NCBI RefSeq assembly: GCF_006711645.1
Contig: NZ_CP041248.1
Span: 239,831 to 303,830 of the forward strand
Direction of reading: 5' to 3'
DNA: 64,000 bases
DNA from: Klebsiella electrica
GTDB taxonomy: Bacteria; Pseudomonadota; Gammaproteobacteria; Enterobacterales; Enterobacteriaceae
Within the stretch, counting starts at the first letter, position 1. Each line of letters starts with the position of its first letter. Of the stretch, positions 48,945 through 57,830 are shown one piece after another. The notes beneath the pieces were generated by a model that was given only the letters and a program-made list of their open reading frames with translations, was not told the origin of the DNA and did not search any database. Position numbers and translations under genes: made by a program.

Positions 48945-49292
48945 ATGGCAGACAGAACTGATGGAATGAAAGGAAGAGCACTGATTAGGCAGTTGTCCGG
49001 TATGCCACCCGGCGTTAACCCATTAAACGTTCCTCAGCCGCTTAAGCGAACCGTGTGCCTGGCAAAAGGCATAGTGGATACATGGGATAGTTTTCCATCC
49101 GAAAACAACCTTGCAATCGCCCTGGAAAACGCCGCTGCAATATCACGGCTGGCGATAAGCCTCCTGCAAGAACGGGAAGTACTGTACCGGCAGCTGGCAT
49201 CTCTTGGAGTAGAACCAGAGAAAATGAAACAATCCGTCGAAGCCATCCCGATGGAAACGCTTTTAAAAAGCCTTCCAATGAGGAAAAAGTAA
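48945..49292 (+). CDS. Hypothetical helical protein, 115 aa
   Basis: AGAGGTC precedes the ATG. The protein is basic and mainly helical, with a C-terminal heptad-like stretch (SLLQEREVLYRQLASLGVEPEKMKQ) that may form a coiled coil. It is the last gene of the U20 unit. No family is recognised. Confidence 0.65.
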   Translation: MADRTDGMKGRALIRQLSGMPPGVNPLNVPQPLKRTVCLAKGIVDTWDSFPSENNLAIALENAAAISRLAISLLQEREVLYRQLASLGVEPEKMKQSVEAIPMETLLKSLPMRKK

Positions 49293-49542
49293 CTTTCTAG
49301 CGTTTTTTGTTTCCGCTGTAAGAAGACACCTTTTTTGGTGCTCAATAGCAGTATTTTTTTAACAGATAAACTAAACGAATTCAATATTTCTTAAATTCAA
49401 GCACATTTTGTCTTCTTTTAAATTTCGTCGTAGGTTTAATGCAGTTAATAATGTTACTCACGGATTAATTTTTAAAAAATACAGAGCCTAATCAGGCTAT
49501 ACGGGTTTTGTAATTGCTATCATTAAAGTCACGAGGAAAACC

Positions 49543-49893
49543 ATGAGTGCATACGTCGAGCAGGTATTTAATGATGTTGAAAAAATGCGTGGCAAAGTTC
49601 TGGCCGACCGATTCCGCATGGTATTCAAAAAAATCCAGCTTGTGAAGAACGACGACTCAGACGAGGCCTACAACCTGAAGCAACAGGAAAACCTAGCCGC
49701 TGTCACTGAACTTCAGAATGCTGGTGGTTTCATTGATTGGGACATCAAGGTCACTAAGTATAGCAACACATCCACTCAGGTTGAGTTGCGGCATAAGGTA
49801 GATGGTGTGCTGGTATGGCGCGATTTTACCTTCGTAAGCGATTTTGTATTCGAACTCGCTAAAAACGTTGTCTATTCAAAAGAGACGGTCTGA
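49543..49893 (+). CDS. Hypothetical protein, 116 aa
   Basis: GAGGAAAA precedes the ATG. The product has a helical first half and a beta-rich second half (WDIKVTKYSNTSTQVELRHKVDG). It begins a small operon with 49926 and 50225. The 250-base gap upstream contains a TAAACTAAACGAA-like sequence near 49367 but no TTCGTCA. Confidence 0.65.
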   Translation: MSAYVEQVFNDVEKMRGKVLADRFRMVFKKIQLVKNDDSDEAYNLKQQENLAAVTELQNAGGFIDWDIKVTKYSNTSTQVELRHKVDGVLVWRDFTFVSDFVFELAKNVVYSKETV

Positions 49894-49925
49894 ATTCAAT
49901 TTTTGCATTAATAACCGGTGGAAAA

Positions 49926-50225
49926 ATGGAGCAACTGACACCTGCAAAACTCGACTCGATGATTACTGAGACTACAACTGAACTGCTATATGCGCAGAGG
50001 GCACTTATCAGCCCAAGCCGAGCTGATGCGATGGAAAAGAAAGCGTCTCAATTACTCAGCATATTATTGGAGTTAAAGGAACTAAGAAATAAAAGCCCAC
50101 AAAAAATCATACTGCCACCCCCTGCATGTTGCTTTGCAGATCATAGTTATCCTGCATATTCCAGAGACCAAGTTATTGCAATACTTGATTCTCTTGGACA
50201 TAAAATTATTGAAAAGGAAAATTAA
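49926..50225 (+). CDS. Hypothetical protein, 99 aa
   Basis: GGTGGAAAA precedes the ATG. It is a mainly helical protein with two adjacent Cys near residue 68 (PPPACCFADH). Its stop overlaps the start of the 274-aa gene (TAATG), showing coupling. Function unknown. Confidence 0.65.
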   Translation: MEQLTPAKLDSMITETTTELLYAQRALISPSRADAMEKKASQLLSILLELKELRNKSPQKIILPPPACCFADHSYPAYSRDQVIAILDSLGHKIIEKEN

Positions 50226-51049
50226 TGCGCCAGACAAAAATCGTAAATATATTCTATGCCAGTGCTGAAGAGCTTCAGCTAGGCATTAACGAGATAGATA
50301 CTGAGATTACGACCGCTTTGCAGAACGGCAATATGGAAGCCGTCAAAAAAGCAACGTTACTTAAAAACACCATGATTAGTCTGCTGGACAACAAACAGAA
50401 GGGCGAGCTGGTTCAAGAAACGTGTACGTCAGGCGAAAAGGCTGATTCATCGGTAGAAATAACGGACGCAATGGCCTACGCGTTCCACGCGGCATCTGGT
50501 GAGGGTGCAATTGGTTCCGATGATGTTGAAGAGATAAAGCGTGGTCTGCGGGTAGTTATCAATGAGTGTGGCCTCACAAATCACCTCGTAAAGATCCCTG
50601 CTGGTTTACACGATGCAACAGCTCAGCTTGTAGTTAACTTCGCCTCTGAGATGGCGGGTAAGCTTTACCGGGCCCAGGAGAAGTATGGTCGTGGGGCTGA
50701 ATGGGCAAAATCTGACTGGAAGGATGAATGCCTCAAAGAGCTCCACCGACACCTTTCAAAAGGTGATCCACGTGATGTAGCAGCCTACTGCATGTTTTCG
50801 TGGCATCACGGTTGGCTGACCCACAGCGAACAACCTGCTATAGCGGGGCTCAGCGAAAGAGTTCTGTTCGATAGCTTTATGAAAGATGATTACTCACCTG
50901 ATTCAAGTGGTTCAGTATCAGAGGAAGAAGAAAGGGTCTTTCTTGAGGTGCTCTTTCACATATGGCAAGGCCGGGCCGCAGTTCAGAATGGATTAACTCA
51001 ACAGGAAATGGATATCGTAATGAAGTACCGGGAACAAAATCAGAAATAA
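50225..51049 (+). CDS. Hypothetical protein, 274 aa
   Basis: Coupled to the 99-aa gene. Two parts are visible: a helical N-terminal 90 residues, and a C-terminal region with ARHLSKGDPRDVAAYCMFSWHHGW-like sequence (about residues 175-205). That segment, starting LHRHLSKGDPRDVA, resembles the C-terminal module seen in several phage and plasmid DUF proteins, but I cannot name the family with confidence. No membrane segment is present. Confidence 0.65.
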   Translation: MRQTKIVNIFYASAEELQLGINEIDTEITTALQNGNMEAVKKATLLKNTMISLLDNKQKGELVQETCTSGEKADSSVEITDAMAYAFHAASGEGAIGSDDVEEIKRGLRVVINECGLTNHLVKIPAGLHDATAQLVVNFASEMAGKLYRAQEKYGRGAEWAKSDWKDECLKELHRHLSKGDPRDVAAYCMFSWHHGWLTHSEQPAIAGLSERVLFDSFMKDDYSPDSSGSVSEEEERVFLEVLFHIWQGRAAVQNGLTQQEMDIVMKYREQNQK

Positions 51050-51110
51050 CATTACTGCGTTCTGACAACCAGTAAATTAACTCGATGCGGTATTTCAGAA
51101 AGGAAAAATT

Positions 51111-51770
51111 ATGATCGTTCTCAAATACCCTCCTTACCCATCGCCCTTCTGGTTCCGGGGGGAAAAAGATAAAACGGGTGTGGTTACCGAGGTTGGAACA
51201 GTTTATGTGGAAGCAACAAAGGATAACCTGCTGCTGGTGGAGGGCACACTCCCTCCGGTAGGTGCGACTTTGTTTCTTACACCTGACCGGTTCGATATTA
51301 AAGCTGAAACTGAGATTGATAGCCGGGCCCGACGAGAGGAACAGGCCAGACAACGTCTGACACGGCAAGAAGAAGAACGACAGCAAAAGGCCGCTCTCGA
51401 TATGAAGCTGATGCAACAGGCGCAAGAGCGAAACGCTCGTTTGTATCTTCCGGTACGATGGACAAGCGGATTCAAATCGGTGATTTCCGGGCTGACGGAA
51501 AACAGTAGCGGTAACGGTATAAACCGGCGAACTGTGATTCACGTGCTTTTACTTGAGGACATACGTGATGGGCGCCTGGTCAGAAATGAAGGGGATTTTC
51601 TTTGCACCGCCGCAGGTGGAAGTAACGGCAAGCTTTGGGTTAACCCAGCCACCCATAGTGATGGTGAGTACGGGCCTTACGTATGTGAAATAACGTGTAA
51701 GCAGTGTATTAAGGCTGCTCTACGTTGGCAGGATAAAAATAAGGCCGTCCCACCGGAATGTGTTCCGTAG
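51111..51770 (+). CDS. Hypothetical protein with coiled coil, 219 aa
   Basis: AAAGGAAA precedes the ATG. Residues about 65-110 form a highly charged coiled coil (RARREEQARQRLTRQEEERQQKA). The C-terminal 80 residues contain CTAAGG, CEITCKQC and may bind zinc. No family is recognised. It lies downstream of the 49.5-51.0 kb operon. Confidence 0.65.
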   Translation: MIVLKYPPYPSPFWFRGEKDKTGVVTEVGTVYVEATKDNLLLVEGTLPPVGATLFLTPDRFDIKAETEIDSRARREEQARQRLTRQEEERQQKAALDMKLMQQAQERNARLYLPVRWTSGFKSVISGLTENSSGNGINRRTVIHVLLLEDIRDGRLVRNEGDFLCTAAGGSNGKLWVNPATHSDGEYGPYVCEITCKQCIKAALRWQDKNKAVPPECVP

Positions 51771-51818
51771 GTATCAGGCGAACCGATCACCACGCTATAG
51801 AGAGAGGGGACAGTGAAC

Positions 51819-52064
51819 ATGCAAGTTGCTAAAAACAAGTACGCCGTTCTGGACAGTGCGATCATGAAAATACTCGGCAAAGAGCCGGTTCCATTTTCAC
51901 TGATTATGCTTCCAGACGTAGCTGGTGAGTGTTCCCGACTCGCTGATGAGGAGAGGAATAAGCCGATGCCATTCCGCATTCTTGACCGGCGGTTACAGGC
52001 GCTAAGAAAGGCTGGCAAAATTCAGTTCGTGACCGGAAAAGGCTGGGTAAACCCTCTTTCCTGA
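51819..52064 (+). CDS. Winged-helix-like small protein, 81 aa
   Basis: AGAGGGGA is eight bases before the ATG; a GTG six bases upstream is too close. The pattern of three helices, then RRLQALRKAGKIQFVTGKGWVNP, resembles a winged-helix domain with its beta wing. It may be a small transcriptional regulator. A terminator follows. Confidence 0.55.
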   Translation: MQVAKNKYAVLDSAIMKILGKEPVPFSLIMLPDVAGECSRLADEERNKPMPFRILDRRLQALRKAGKIQFVTGKGWVNPLS

Positions 52065-52098
52065 CCACCCGCAATTCGTACTGCATCTTCCTTTTCGT

Positions 52099-52123
52099 AA
52101 AAGGCAACTCTTCGTTGCCTTTC
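52099..52123 (+). terminator. Intrinsic terminator
   Basis: AAAGGCAAC and GTTGCCTTT with a TCTTC loop. Element U21 begins 15 bases later. Confidence 0.7.
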
Positions 52124-52137
52124 ATCCCCCAGAGCTA

Positions 52138-52167
52138 TTCGTCACCTGCCCCCCCAACGATAAAATC
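52138..52167 (+). promoter_or_regulatory. Recurrent TTCGTCA element U21
   Basis: TTCGTCA, about 16 bp, TAAAAT. CCCCC of the spacer can pair with GGGGG near the ribosome site at 52250. The leader is longer than usual (130 bases from TTCGTCA to ATG). Confidence 0.55.
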
Positions 52168-52267
52168 AAAGTATCACAAACAATATGTCCCCCATTTAAG
52201 CCATTAGAAACACCATGTCCTAGTACAATAGCGGCAACATGGCTAAAGCCGGGGGAAGGAGATCATA

Positions 52268-55200
52268 ATGACGGGTATCGTGCGCATTGAACAACCGGTA
52301 GAGCGAATTGAACGTTTCCATTCTCTTCAAGGCGGTCAGTACTGGCGGGCAAATGAAGCCATTGCTGAAGAGAACATTGCCGCTTCCGAAGTACTGCTGA
52401 TTGAATCGCTGCGTTGGGTCGACAACAAACTGCATACGGTCATTCTGCGCACCCACCCATCAAAACATGGCCAACACATTCGGTTTGAATATACCGATGA
52501 ATCTGGCCGCACTTGTGGCACTACCCGTAGCTTCACTCAGCACCGCTTTTTGTTTGATGACTTCGTTAACAAATTCACCTTTGCTGCTGACTCGAAAGAA
52601 GTCCGCGAAAGTGAAGTGCAGGCCTGCCAGCAGTTGGCTCAGAAGCTGACCGTTGAACTTTCCGAGGCGATGACAAACCCTGAACGCATGAAAGAGATCA
52701 TTGCGGAACGCCTTGAAAAAGAGCAGACAGAAAAAAGCGAGAACAAACTCAATACTCTACCCGCGACGATTGACCAGTACACAAACCTCGCCACCGGCCC
52801 GTTAGAAAATGCGCTGACATCCGGTGTCAATGAGGAAAGCATTAAGGGAATGATGGAAGCGGCTCGGCATGGACATAAACTGGCCGTCATACAATCTGAA
52901 TGGCTACAAGGTAAGAATAACGAAATTACCAGGGCCGTTCAGGCCGTCGTACCCTATTACCAGGAAATGGCTGCGGCGCAGCTGGCCGCATTCGAAGAGA
53001 GCAGGGAGAACGTTGAATCGCTGATGAAAGGGATTGCGTCTCTGGATCTTTTCATCGGCAAAGATGTTGTCGTCAACACGATAATCAAAGGCAATTCAGC
53101 CCCGAGCGACATTCCTCTGACATTTGTCCAGAAAAAGCTACTGATGGATGAGGAGCTCGCTGTCTATCTGGATCTGGGAGACTGGTTCGATTTCACCAAA
53201 GCAGATTTATTCGACCAGGCACTGCAAAAACACCCGGGCCTAATCGAGCAGATTTTCCCGACCCAACGTTGCGTACTGGTTATGGCCGTCACCAGACGGC
53301 ACGTCAATTATCAGGATCCGTGGGAGGCTGCGGCCAAAGACTTTCAAAACAGATGTGTCTTCCTGCTGGTACGAGACGGCGAAAATATTTACCAGGTATG
53401 CAGCCCGGTTGAATCTCATCTGGGCGCTCATACGCTGTTCCCTGAACGTGACGAGCAGGACGCGCTTTTTCGCGGTTTTGACGGTTCTCGCATCACCTTC
53501 CGCGATGTAGCTTACACTGACCGGCTGCGGGCGCATGAAAAGATGGCGCTGCACTATAAACGTTTCCTGATCCTTTGCTGCGGGCTCGACCAGCGTGAGC
53601 GCCTGTTTGGCGAATTCTATGATCGCAGTAGTAACATTAATTTCATCTCGATGGACTTCCAGGAGAAATATTGCCGCTTTATTCATGACGCAGATGGAAC
53701 CGGTCTGTTGAGTGACCCGGAGGCCGATACCAGACCATCGCTGGAGTCCTACATTAAGCAGGCGAACCAGCACCTGCGTTCTGGTTCACGCGTCTTTTGT
53801 GAGTGGAGACAGGTCGTTAATCCGGTTACCGCACCCGGGGCAGCTAAGGATGATTCAGGTAACGGCTACCGGGGACATTCATTCACGGTTGATTTCGTTA
53901 AAAGCCGTAGTACCAGCGTGGCATACCAGAAGAATGAAGAGATCTACGTTGATGTGCCAGTCGTTCAGCACACCTACAGCCGTAATGCGAAGTCAGACAA
54001 ACGAGAATTCAATGCCAAGGTATGCCTCTCAAAATTCAGAACCTCTGATAGCCTTGGCTATCTTTGCCTGGACACGGTGAAATCCGCCGATCTCGAATAT
54101 TACATTCACAACCGGCGTATCCGGGCTAACCATCTTTATTACATCCGGCTCTTCAAAGAACTTGCGGCACTGCTGAAGCTGGAAGAAACGCATGAAGAAC
54201 AATACCGAAGCAAAATGCTGGCGGCTTTAAACGCCGGGAACATCGGTGACGAAAATGACCGGGTTGCGGCTGTAGATAAAACGATTCAGACGTGGCGCTG
54301 CGCAAACCGAGGTGCATCCCTCCAAAGTGGTCTGGAAGATGAGAAGCAATGGAAAGCGCTCCTTGCCATGATGGATTTAATTGCATGGCGAGGTCATGCA
54401 AGCATCCCGCAAATTGAATGCTACTGTGAGCAACTTGGAAACTCTCCTCTACGGCTTGTGGTAATGCCAAACGGCAAACTGGGCCTGTATGTAGCCCCAC
54501 GAGCTGAAGAACGAAACGATGCAGCTGAGAAACACAAATGGGCTATACGTGTGGTATTGAGTCTGACGCGTACCGGTGTGAAAGAGGTATCTCGCTCATG
54601 GGCTCTGGTTAACGAACTGAGCGTATCTGAATGCACCCTCAAAGAATGGCCGCTGGTGGATGAGTGGAAAGGGTTAAAGTCTGTATTTGAAAGCTACGAC
54701 CGGAAACTTAAAGCTCTGGCAGACATTGAACTGGGCCGTGAGACTCTCAAGCGTCTGAATCCCAGCAACCAGGAAGGTCTGAGCGAGCTGGCAGAATTGT
54801 GGATTAATGCTTTTGAAGAAATGAACTTCTACCGACCGACTGGCGGGATCGTTCAAAAGCCAGTAATGATGATCCCGATTGGTCTTATTGTCGACCGTGA
54901 GGAGTGGTCATACTTATATCTTGGTACACGCGGCTCTGCGGTCGAGTATATCTATCAGAATCTGAATGATAAGGCACTCAAGGCCCGGGTAGCCCACCGT
55001 CTGATTTCAAATTACGAGGTCAAAGAGGGTAAGCTCGATAATCTTGCCAATAAGAAAACAAGTCTGGGTCTCTTTTGCACAAAACAGCGCCCGGACATGG
55101 CCCCTTTTAGCGCAGACCGAAACATAGAGACATATGGGCCTGATTTCGGCGTTAACCATGCTGTGCTTACGCATATGGTATCGTTTAAATCGCAGATAGC

Positions 55201-55645
55201 GCTGATTCAGCAAGAGGCAGATCGCGGCTTACACCGTCTCTTCACGATAGCCAGCAACCTGGTCAGTTCAGCCGGGGAGTTGCTTATCGATCAACTGCTC
55301 GGCGATGCGGCGCGAGATGCAGATGAGCCGGTAGATATTCTTGAGGTGGTTATTAACCCAGCGCCAACCGGTGAACCAGGGGCGAAGCTGAAGAAGAATG
55401 GTGAGACATTCTGGCATAAGCACTGGTGTGATTTGTGTAAGCCAGGAACCGAAGAAAGCCTGGCACTCTCCCACATTCACGCGCCGGATCACGTCATTAC
55501 GCGGACTTCGTTCAGTTCCAAGGAGGATGCCATCCTCTTCGTACTCAAGACGATGCCGCAGGCCAGAAAATACGAAAAGGATTTCTTCCGCGACAATGAT
55601 TTCGATGTACCTGATGGGATTATTGAACGGTGGATAGACCGTTAA
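52268..55645 (+). CDS. Large protein of unknown function, 1125 aa
   Basis: The longest gene in the window, with a near-perfect AAGGAG site. I recognise no family. The first 110 residues are beta-rich. Residues about 115-260 are Glu/Lys-rich helices. The middle is mixed alpha/beta with no Walker or nuclease motif. Near residues 1040-1070 an HWCDLC...HIHAPDH segment could bind zinc. There is no signal peptide or membrane helix, so it should be cytoplasmic. It has its own element and terminator. It may be a structural or scaffold protein, or part of a system with the PP-loop and ParB/Srx proteins. Confidence 0.8.
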   Translation: MTGIVRIEQPVERIERFHSLQGGQYWRANEAIAEENIAASEVLLIESLRWVDNKLHTVILRTHPSKHGQHIRFEYTDESGRTCGTTRSFTQHRFLFDDFVNKFTFAADSKEVRESEVQACQQLAQKLTVELSEAMTNPERMKEIIAERLEKEQTEKSENKLNTLPATIDQYTNLATGPLENALTSGVNEESIKGMMEAARHGHKLAVIQSEWLQGKNNEITRAVQAVVPYYQEMAAAQLAAFEESRENVESLMKGIASLDLFIGKDVVVNTIIKGNSAPSDIPLTFVQKKLLMDEELAVYLDLGDWFDFTKADLFDQALQKHPGLIEQIFPTQRCVLVMAVTRRHVNYQDPWEAAAKDFQNRCVFLLVRDGENIYQVCSPVESHLGAHTLFPERDEQDALFRGFDGSRITFRDVAYTDRLRAHEKMALHYKRFLILCCGLDQRERLFGEFYDRSSNINFISMDFQEKYCRFIHDADGTGLLSDPEADTRPSLESYIKQANQHLRSGSRVFCEWRQVVNPVTAPGAAKDDSGNGYRGHSFTVDFVKSRSTSVAYQKNEEIYVDVPVVQHTYSRNAKSDKREFNAKVCLSKFRTSDSLGYLCLDTVKSADLEYYIHNRRIRANHLYYIRLFKELAALLKLEETHEEQYRSKMLAALNAGNIGDENDRVAAVDKTIQTWRCANRGASLQSGLEDEKQWKALLAMMDLIAWRGHASIPQIECYCEQLGNSPLRLVVMPNGKLGLYVAPRAEERNDAAEKHKWAIRVVLSLTRTGVKEVSRSWALVNELSVSECTLKEWPLVDEWKGLKSVFESYDRKLKALADIELGRETLKRLNPSNQEGLSELAELWINAFEEMNFYRPTGGIVQKPVMMIPIGLIVDREEWSYLYLGTRGSAVEYIYQNLNDKALKARVAHRLISNYEVKEGKLDNLANKKTSLGLFCTKQRPDMAPFSADRNIETYGPDFGVNHAVLTHMVSFKSQIALIQQEADRGLHRLFTIASNLVSSAGELLIDQLLGDAARDADEPVDILEVVINPAPTGEPGAKLKKNGETFWHKHWCDLCKPGTEESLALSHIHAPDHVITRTSFSSKEDAILFVLKTMPQARKYEKDFFRDNDFDVPDGIIERWIDR

Positions 55646-55668
55646 TCATATGCAGTATGAATAAAAAA

Positions 55669-55701
55669 AAGCCCGCTTTAGTCGTTGCAAGCGGGCTTTT
55701 T
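55669..55701 (+). terminator. Intrinsic terminator
   Basis: AAGCCCGCTT and AAGCGGGCTT with a 10-nt loop and a T run. A second inverted repeat, AGCCCACTT/AAGTGGGC at 55832-55858, likely ends the reverse-strand gene. Confidence 0.85.
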
Positions 55702-55866
55702 ATTTCTTCGCGTTACAGCTGTGGCATCAATTACAAAACGGAACGGCTTGGTGCCGGGGCGAAGAACGGAGAAAGGGATAGGCACGAGGTGGTGATAATG
55801 TTGCTATTCATATGGGGTATGAATAAGAAACAGCCCACTTGCGAGTACTAAGTGGGCCATTGAGGG

Positions 55867-56190
55867 TCAGGCATAAGACTCAGACAGAGCAGTAGCGGCT
55901 TCAAGCGCCGGTTCAAGCGACAGGCTGTTATCGCTGATAACATTCCATCCCTCATTGCCGTAAACAAAATGGACGTAACCTGCACGTTCAGTTTCTTCAG
56001 GGCGATAAGCATAGAAGTAGTCTTCATCAGTAGAGAACATGGCTTCAACAATACGTTCTACGTTCGTAGAGCGCTTCAGCACAATCTCTTCTGAGTCGAA
56101 TACCGAGATGCTATATCCTGCTTCAATCAACCCGGTTGCTGCTGCCCGGGCAATTTCCTGCTCAATACGTTGCCGCTGATCTACGTTCAT
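55867..56190 (-). CDS. Hypothetical protein, 107 aa
   Basis: The start follows GAGGAGC on the reverse strand; a longer frame to 56238 would begin inside the operator at 56238-56251. The protein is acidic and alpha/beta, with Tyr-rich DEDYFYAYRPEE near residues 53-64. It lies downstream of the HTH gene on the same strand and is probably controlled by it. Confidence 0.65.
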   Translation of the reverse strand: MNVDQRQRIEQEIARAAATGLIEAGYSISVFDSEEIVLKRSTNVERIVEAMFSTDEDYFYAYRPEETERAGYVHFVYGNEGWNVISDNSLSLEPALEAATALSESYA

Positions 56191-56237
56191 GCCTGCTGCT
56201 CCTCGATGGGAAGTGAAGTCGAACACACGAGAAAGCA

Positions 56238-56285
56238 TGAACTATAGTTCACATTTAATCAATAAAAAAGGGAACTATACTTCAC
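56238..56285. promoter_or_regulatory. Operator palindromes O1 and O2
   Basis: TGAACTATAGTTCA (56238-56251) is a perfect palindrome. GAACTATACTTCAC (56272-56285) is a second, imperfect copy that overlaps the end of the HTH gene. Both lie upstream of the gene at 56190. Confidence 0.7.
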
Positions 56286-56473
56286 TTATTCTTGGTTTTT
56301 TTTAATACTGGTAGTCCTGCAAGCGCATCGTTCCAATGCTGCTCGCGTTCCTCATTACCTGAAATATTACTTATCCATCTTTCGGACTTGCCCCAGCGCT
56401 GTGCCAGCGCCTGCCGCGTCCAGCCTTTGCGTTTCATCTCTGCTTTAAATTCATCGCTGGTGGGTTTGTACAT
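56282..56473 (-). CDS. Small HTH regulator, 63 aa
   Basis: The sequence RQALAQRWGKSERWISNIS (about residues 20-38) is a clear helix-turn-helix, of Cro/Xre type. At 63 aa it is minimal. Palindromic sites of the form GTGAACTATAATTCAC lie on both sides of the gene, indicating autoregulation and control of the following gene. It is reverse strand, next to the 107-aa gene. Confidence 0.75.
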   Translation of the reverse strand: MYKPTSDEFKAEMKRKGWTRQALAQRWGKSERWISNISGNEEREQHWNDALAGLPVLKKTKNK

Positions 56474-56485
56474 AGGTTAATCCAC

Positions 56486-56501
56486 GTGAACTATAATTCA
56501 C
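56486..56501. promoter_or_regulatory. Operator palindrome O3
   Basis: GTGAACTATAATTCAC, a near-perfect 16-bp palindrome just upstream of the HTH gene start, matches O1 and O2. It is the likely autoregulatory operator. Confidence 0.7.
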
Positions 56502-56616
56502 CTGATAGTACGGTAAGGCTGGTTAAGTAACAACGGGATATCGACGGTCATCTTCCGTTCCCGCACACGGGCCAGTGCTCCTGGCTATACTGAGTCAAAA
56601 ATGCGGAGGACACATT

Positions 56617-57141
56617 ATGTTTGAACGTATAAGCAGGTTTTTCGCTGGCGCAACAAAACAGGAGAGGGCGGAACCGTCAGTCTCTATACCTGAACCTGTT
56701 ACTCTTGAGGGTGATAACGCGCCATCAGCTATCGAACATGACAGAAAAATAGTCCATGACAGCAGGGTATTTATACATAGGTCTTTAGGCTTTATACTTA
56801 TGGTATATTCTCCCGAATTATTCAGAAAAGCCATTAATCATGACATATGTCTTGGCTATATATATGGTTATATCATAGCGGCAATAGGTGACGACGAAGA
56901 GTTATGTAAAGCATCGGAAAATCGTCGATGGGATGTTGTCGCTGCCTATTATCGAAGTTTATTGGATTATTCAGCTGAAGCTTACTATGAGAAAACTGTA
57001 AACGCGATGGATAATTACCACTTCAAACAAGCAAGAAATGTAAGCGTAATGGATTATCACAAAAACAAAATCAATCCTGATGGCGATAATCATCATTTGC
57101 GTTTTCTAATGACCGAAATAATTGAAGATAGGGTTGAATAA
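56617..57141 (+). CDS. Hypothetical protein, 174 aa
   Basis: GGAGGA precedes the ATG before FERISRF; a longer frame from 56575 lacks a ribosome site. The first 15 residues are amphipathic. The middle has a moderately hydrophobic stretch (RSLGFILMVYSPELF) and a Tyr-rich ICLGYIYGYIIAAIG segment (about residues 70-110), so a membrane-associated protein is possible. The gene is AT-rich. No family is recognised. Confidence 0.6.
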   Translation: MFERISRFFAGATKQERAEPSVSIPEPVTLEGDNAPSAIEHDRKIVHDSRVFIHRSLGFILMVYSPELFRKAINHDICLGYIYGYIIAAIGDDEELCKASENRRWDVVAAYYRSLLDYSAEAYYEKTVNAMDNYHFKQARNVSVMDYHKNKINPDGDNHHLRFLMTEIIEDRVE

Positions 57142-57149
57142 ATACACGT

Positions 57150-57179
57150 TTCGTCACATGAACGACCTATGGTTTACTG
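57150..57179 (+). promoter_or_regulatory. Recurrent TTCGTCA element U22
   Basis: TTCGTCA, 17 bp, TTACTG. CCTATGGTT (57166-57174) and AACCATAGG (57195-57203) pair perfectly over 9 bp around the -10/+1. It drives the gene at 57213. Confidence 0.75.
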
Positions 57180-57212
57180 AATATAACGACAACGAACCAT
57201 AGGCCAGAAAAA

Positions 57213-57758
57213 ATGACACTTCAAAAAGCCAACGAAAAACGTATTGAAAACTTCCTAGCCAAACAAATTCGTCATAACGGTAAGATTTTATCAATGCGTG
57301 AATTTATGGATTCACTCATTGCTGACGGCTATAGCCCACGTGCAAAAGCGGAACAGAAAGTAGGACACCCCAGCAGCCGTCAAACCTTTCGCTGGAACAA
57401 CGAGCAGCAAAGGGAGCACCAGATTAAGCGAGCTCTGGGGGGTACTGTTCTGAAATATTCAATGGTGTCATCTGACGGCTCATTTTATGACATTGAAAAA
57501 ATTGCCTATGATTACGTCATTGAAAAAATGGGCGGGGTTAACGTTAAGCCGGAAACGATGTGTTTTGCGATTTTCAACAGCCCTTCATCATTGCGGGGCG
57601 GGAAGAGAGAGCGCTGTGTAGCTGTCTATAGCCGCACTGTGGCAACAGAGGAACAACGGGTCAGGAGCATGTTATCTACTGACTTCACGCATTATGATCT
57701 GGTCTGGTTCGGTGAAGCCACTTCCCAGAAGGAAGCGCTGGAACTAGCCGAGGGATAA
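57213..57758 (+). CDS. Hypothetical protein, 181 aa
   Basis: It lies 63 bases after TTCGTCA; the ribosome site is the AGG of the element's right arm. The N-terminal 70 residues are basic and could bind nucleic acid. The rest is alpha/beta. No motif is recognised. A terminator follows. Confidence 0.65.
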   Translation: MTLQKANEKRIENFLAKQIRHNGKILSMREFMDSLIADGYSPRAKAEQKVGHPSSRQTFRWNNEQQREHQIKRALGGTVLKYSMVSSDGSFYDIEKIAYDYVIEKMGGVNVKPETMCFAIFNSPSSLRGGKRERCVAVYSRTVATEEQRVRSMLSTDFTHYDLVWFGEATSQKEALELAEG

Positions 57759-57766
57759 TATCAATT

Positions 57767-57799
57767 AGCCACCAAGGAAATAACCGGGGTGGCTTTTTT
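57767..57799 (+). terminator. Intrinsic terminator
   Basis: AGCCACC and GGTGGCT with a 14-nt loop followed by T residues. Element U23 starts about 32 bases later. Confidence 0.75.
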
Positions 57800-57830
57800 G
57801 TTTTAAACGATTAAAAATAAGCCAAATCAC

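Noticed and set aside
52268-55645. Relaxase or conjugation function for the 1125-aa protein
   Set aside because: No HUH motif, catalytic Tyr pattern or helicase motifs were seen.
55630-55851. Forward frame of 73 codons after the 1125-aa gene
   Set aside because: It covers two terminator hairpins and lacks a ribosome site.
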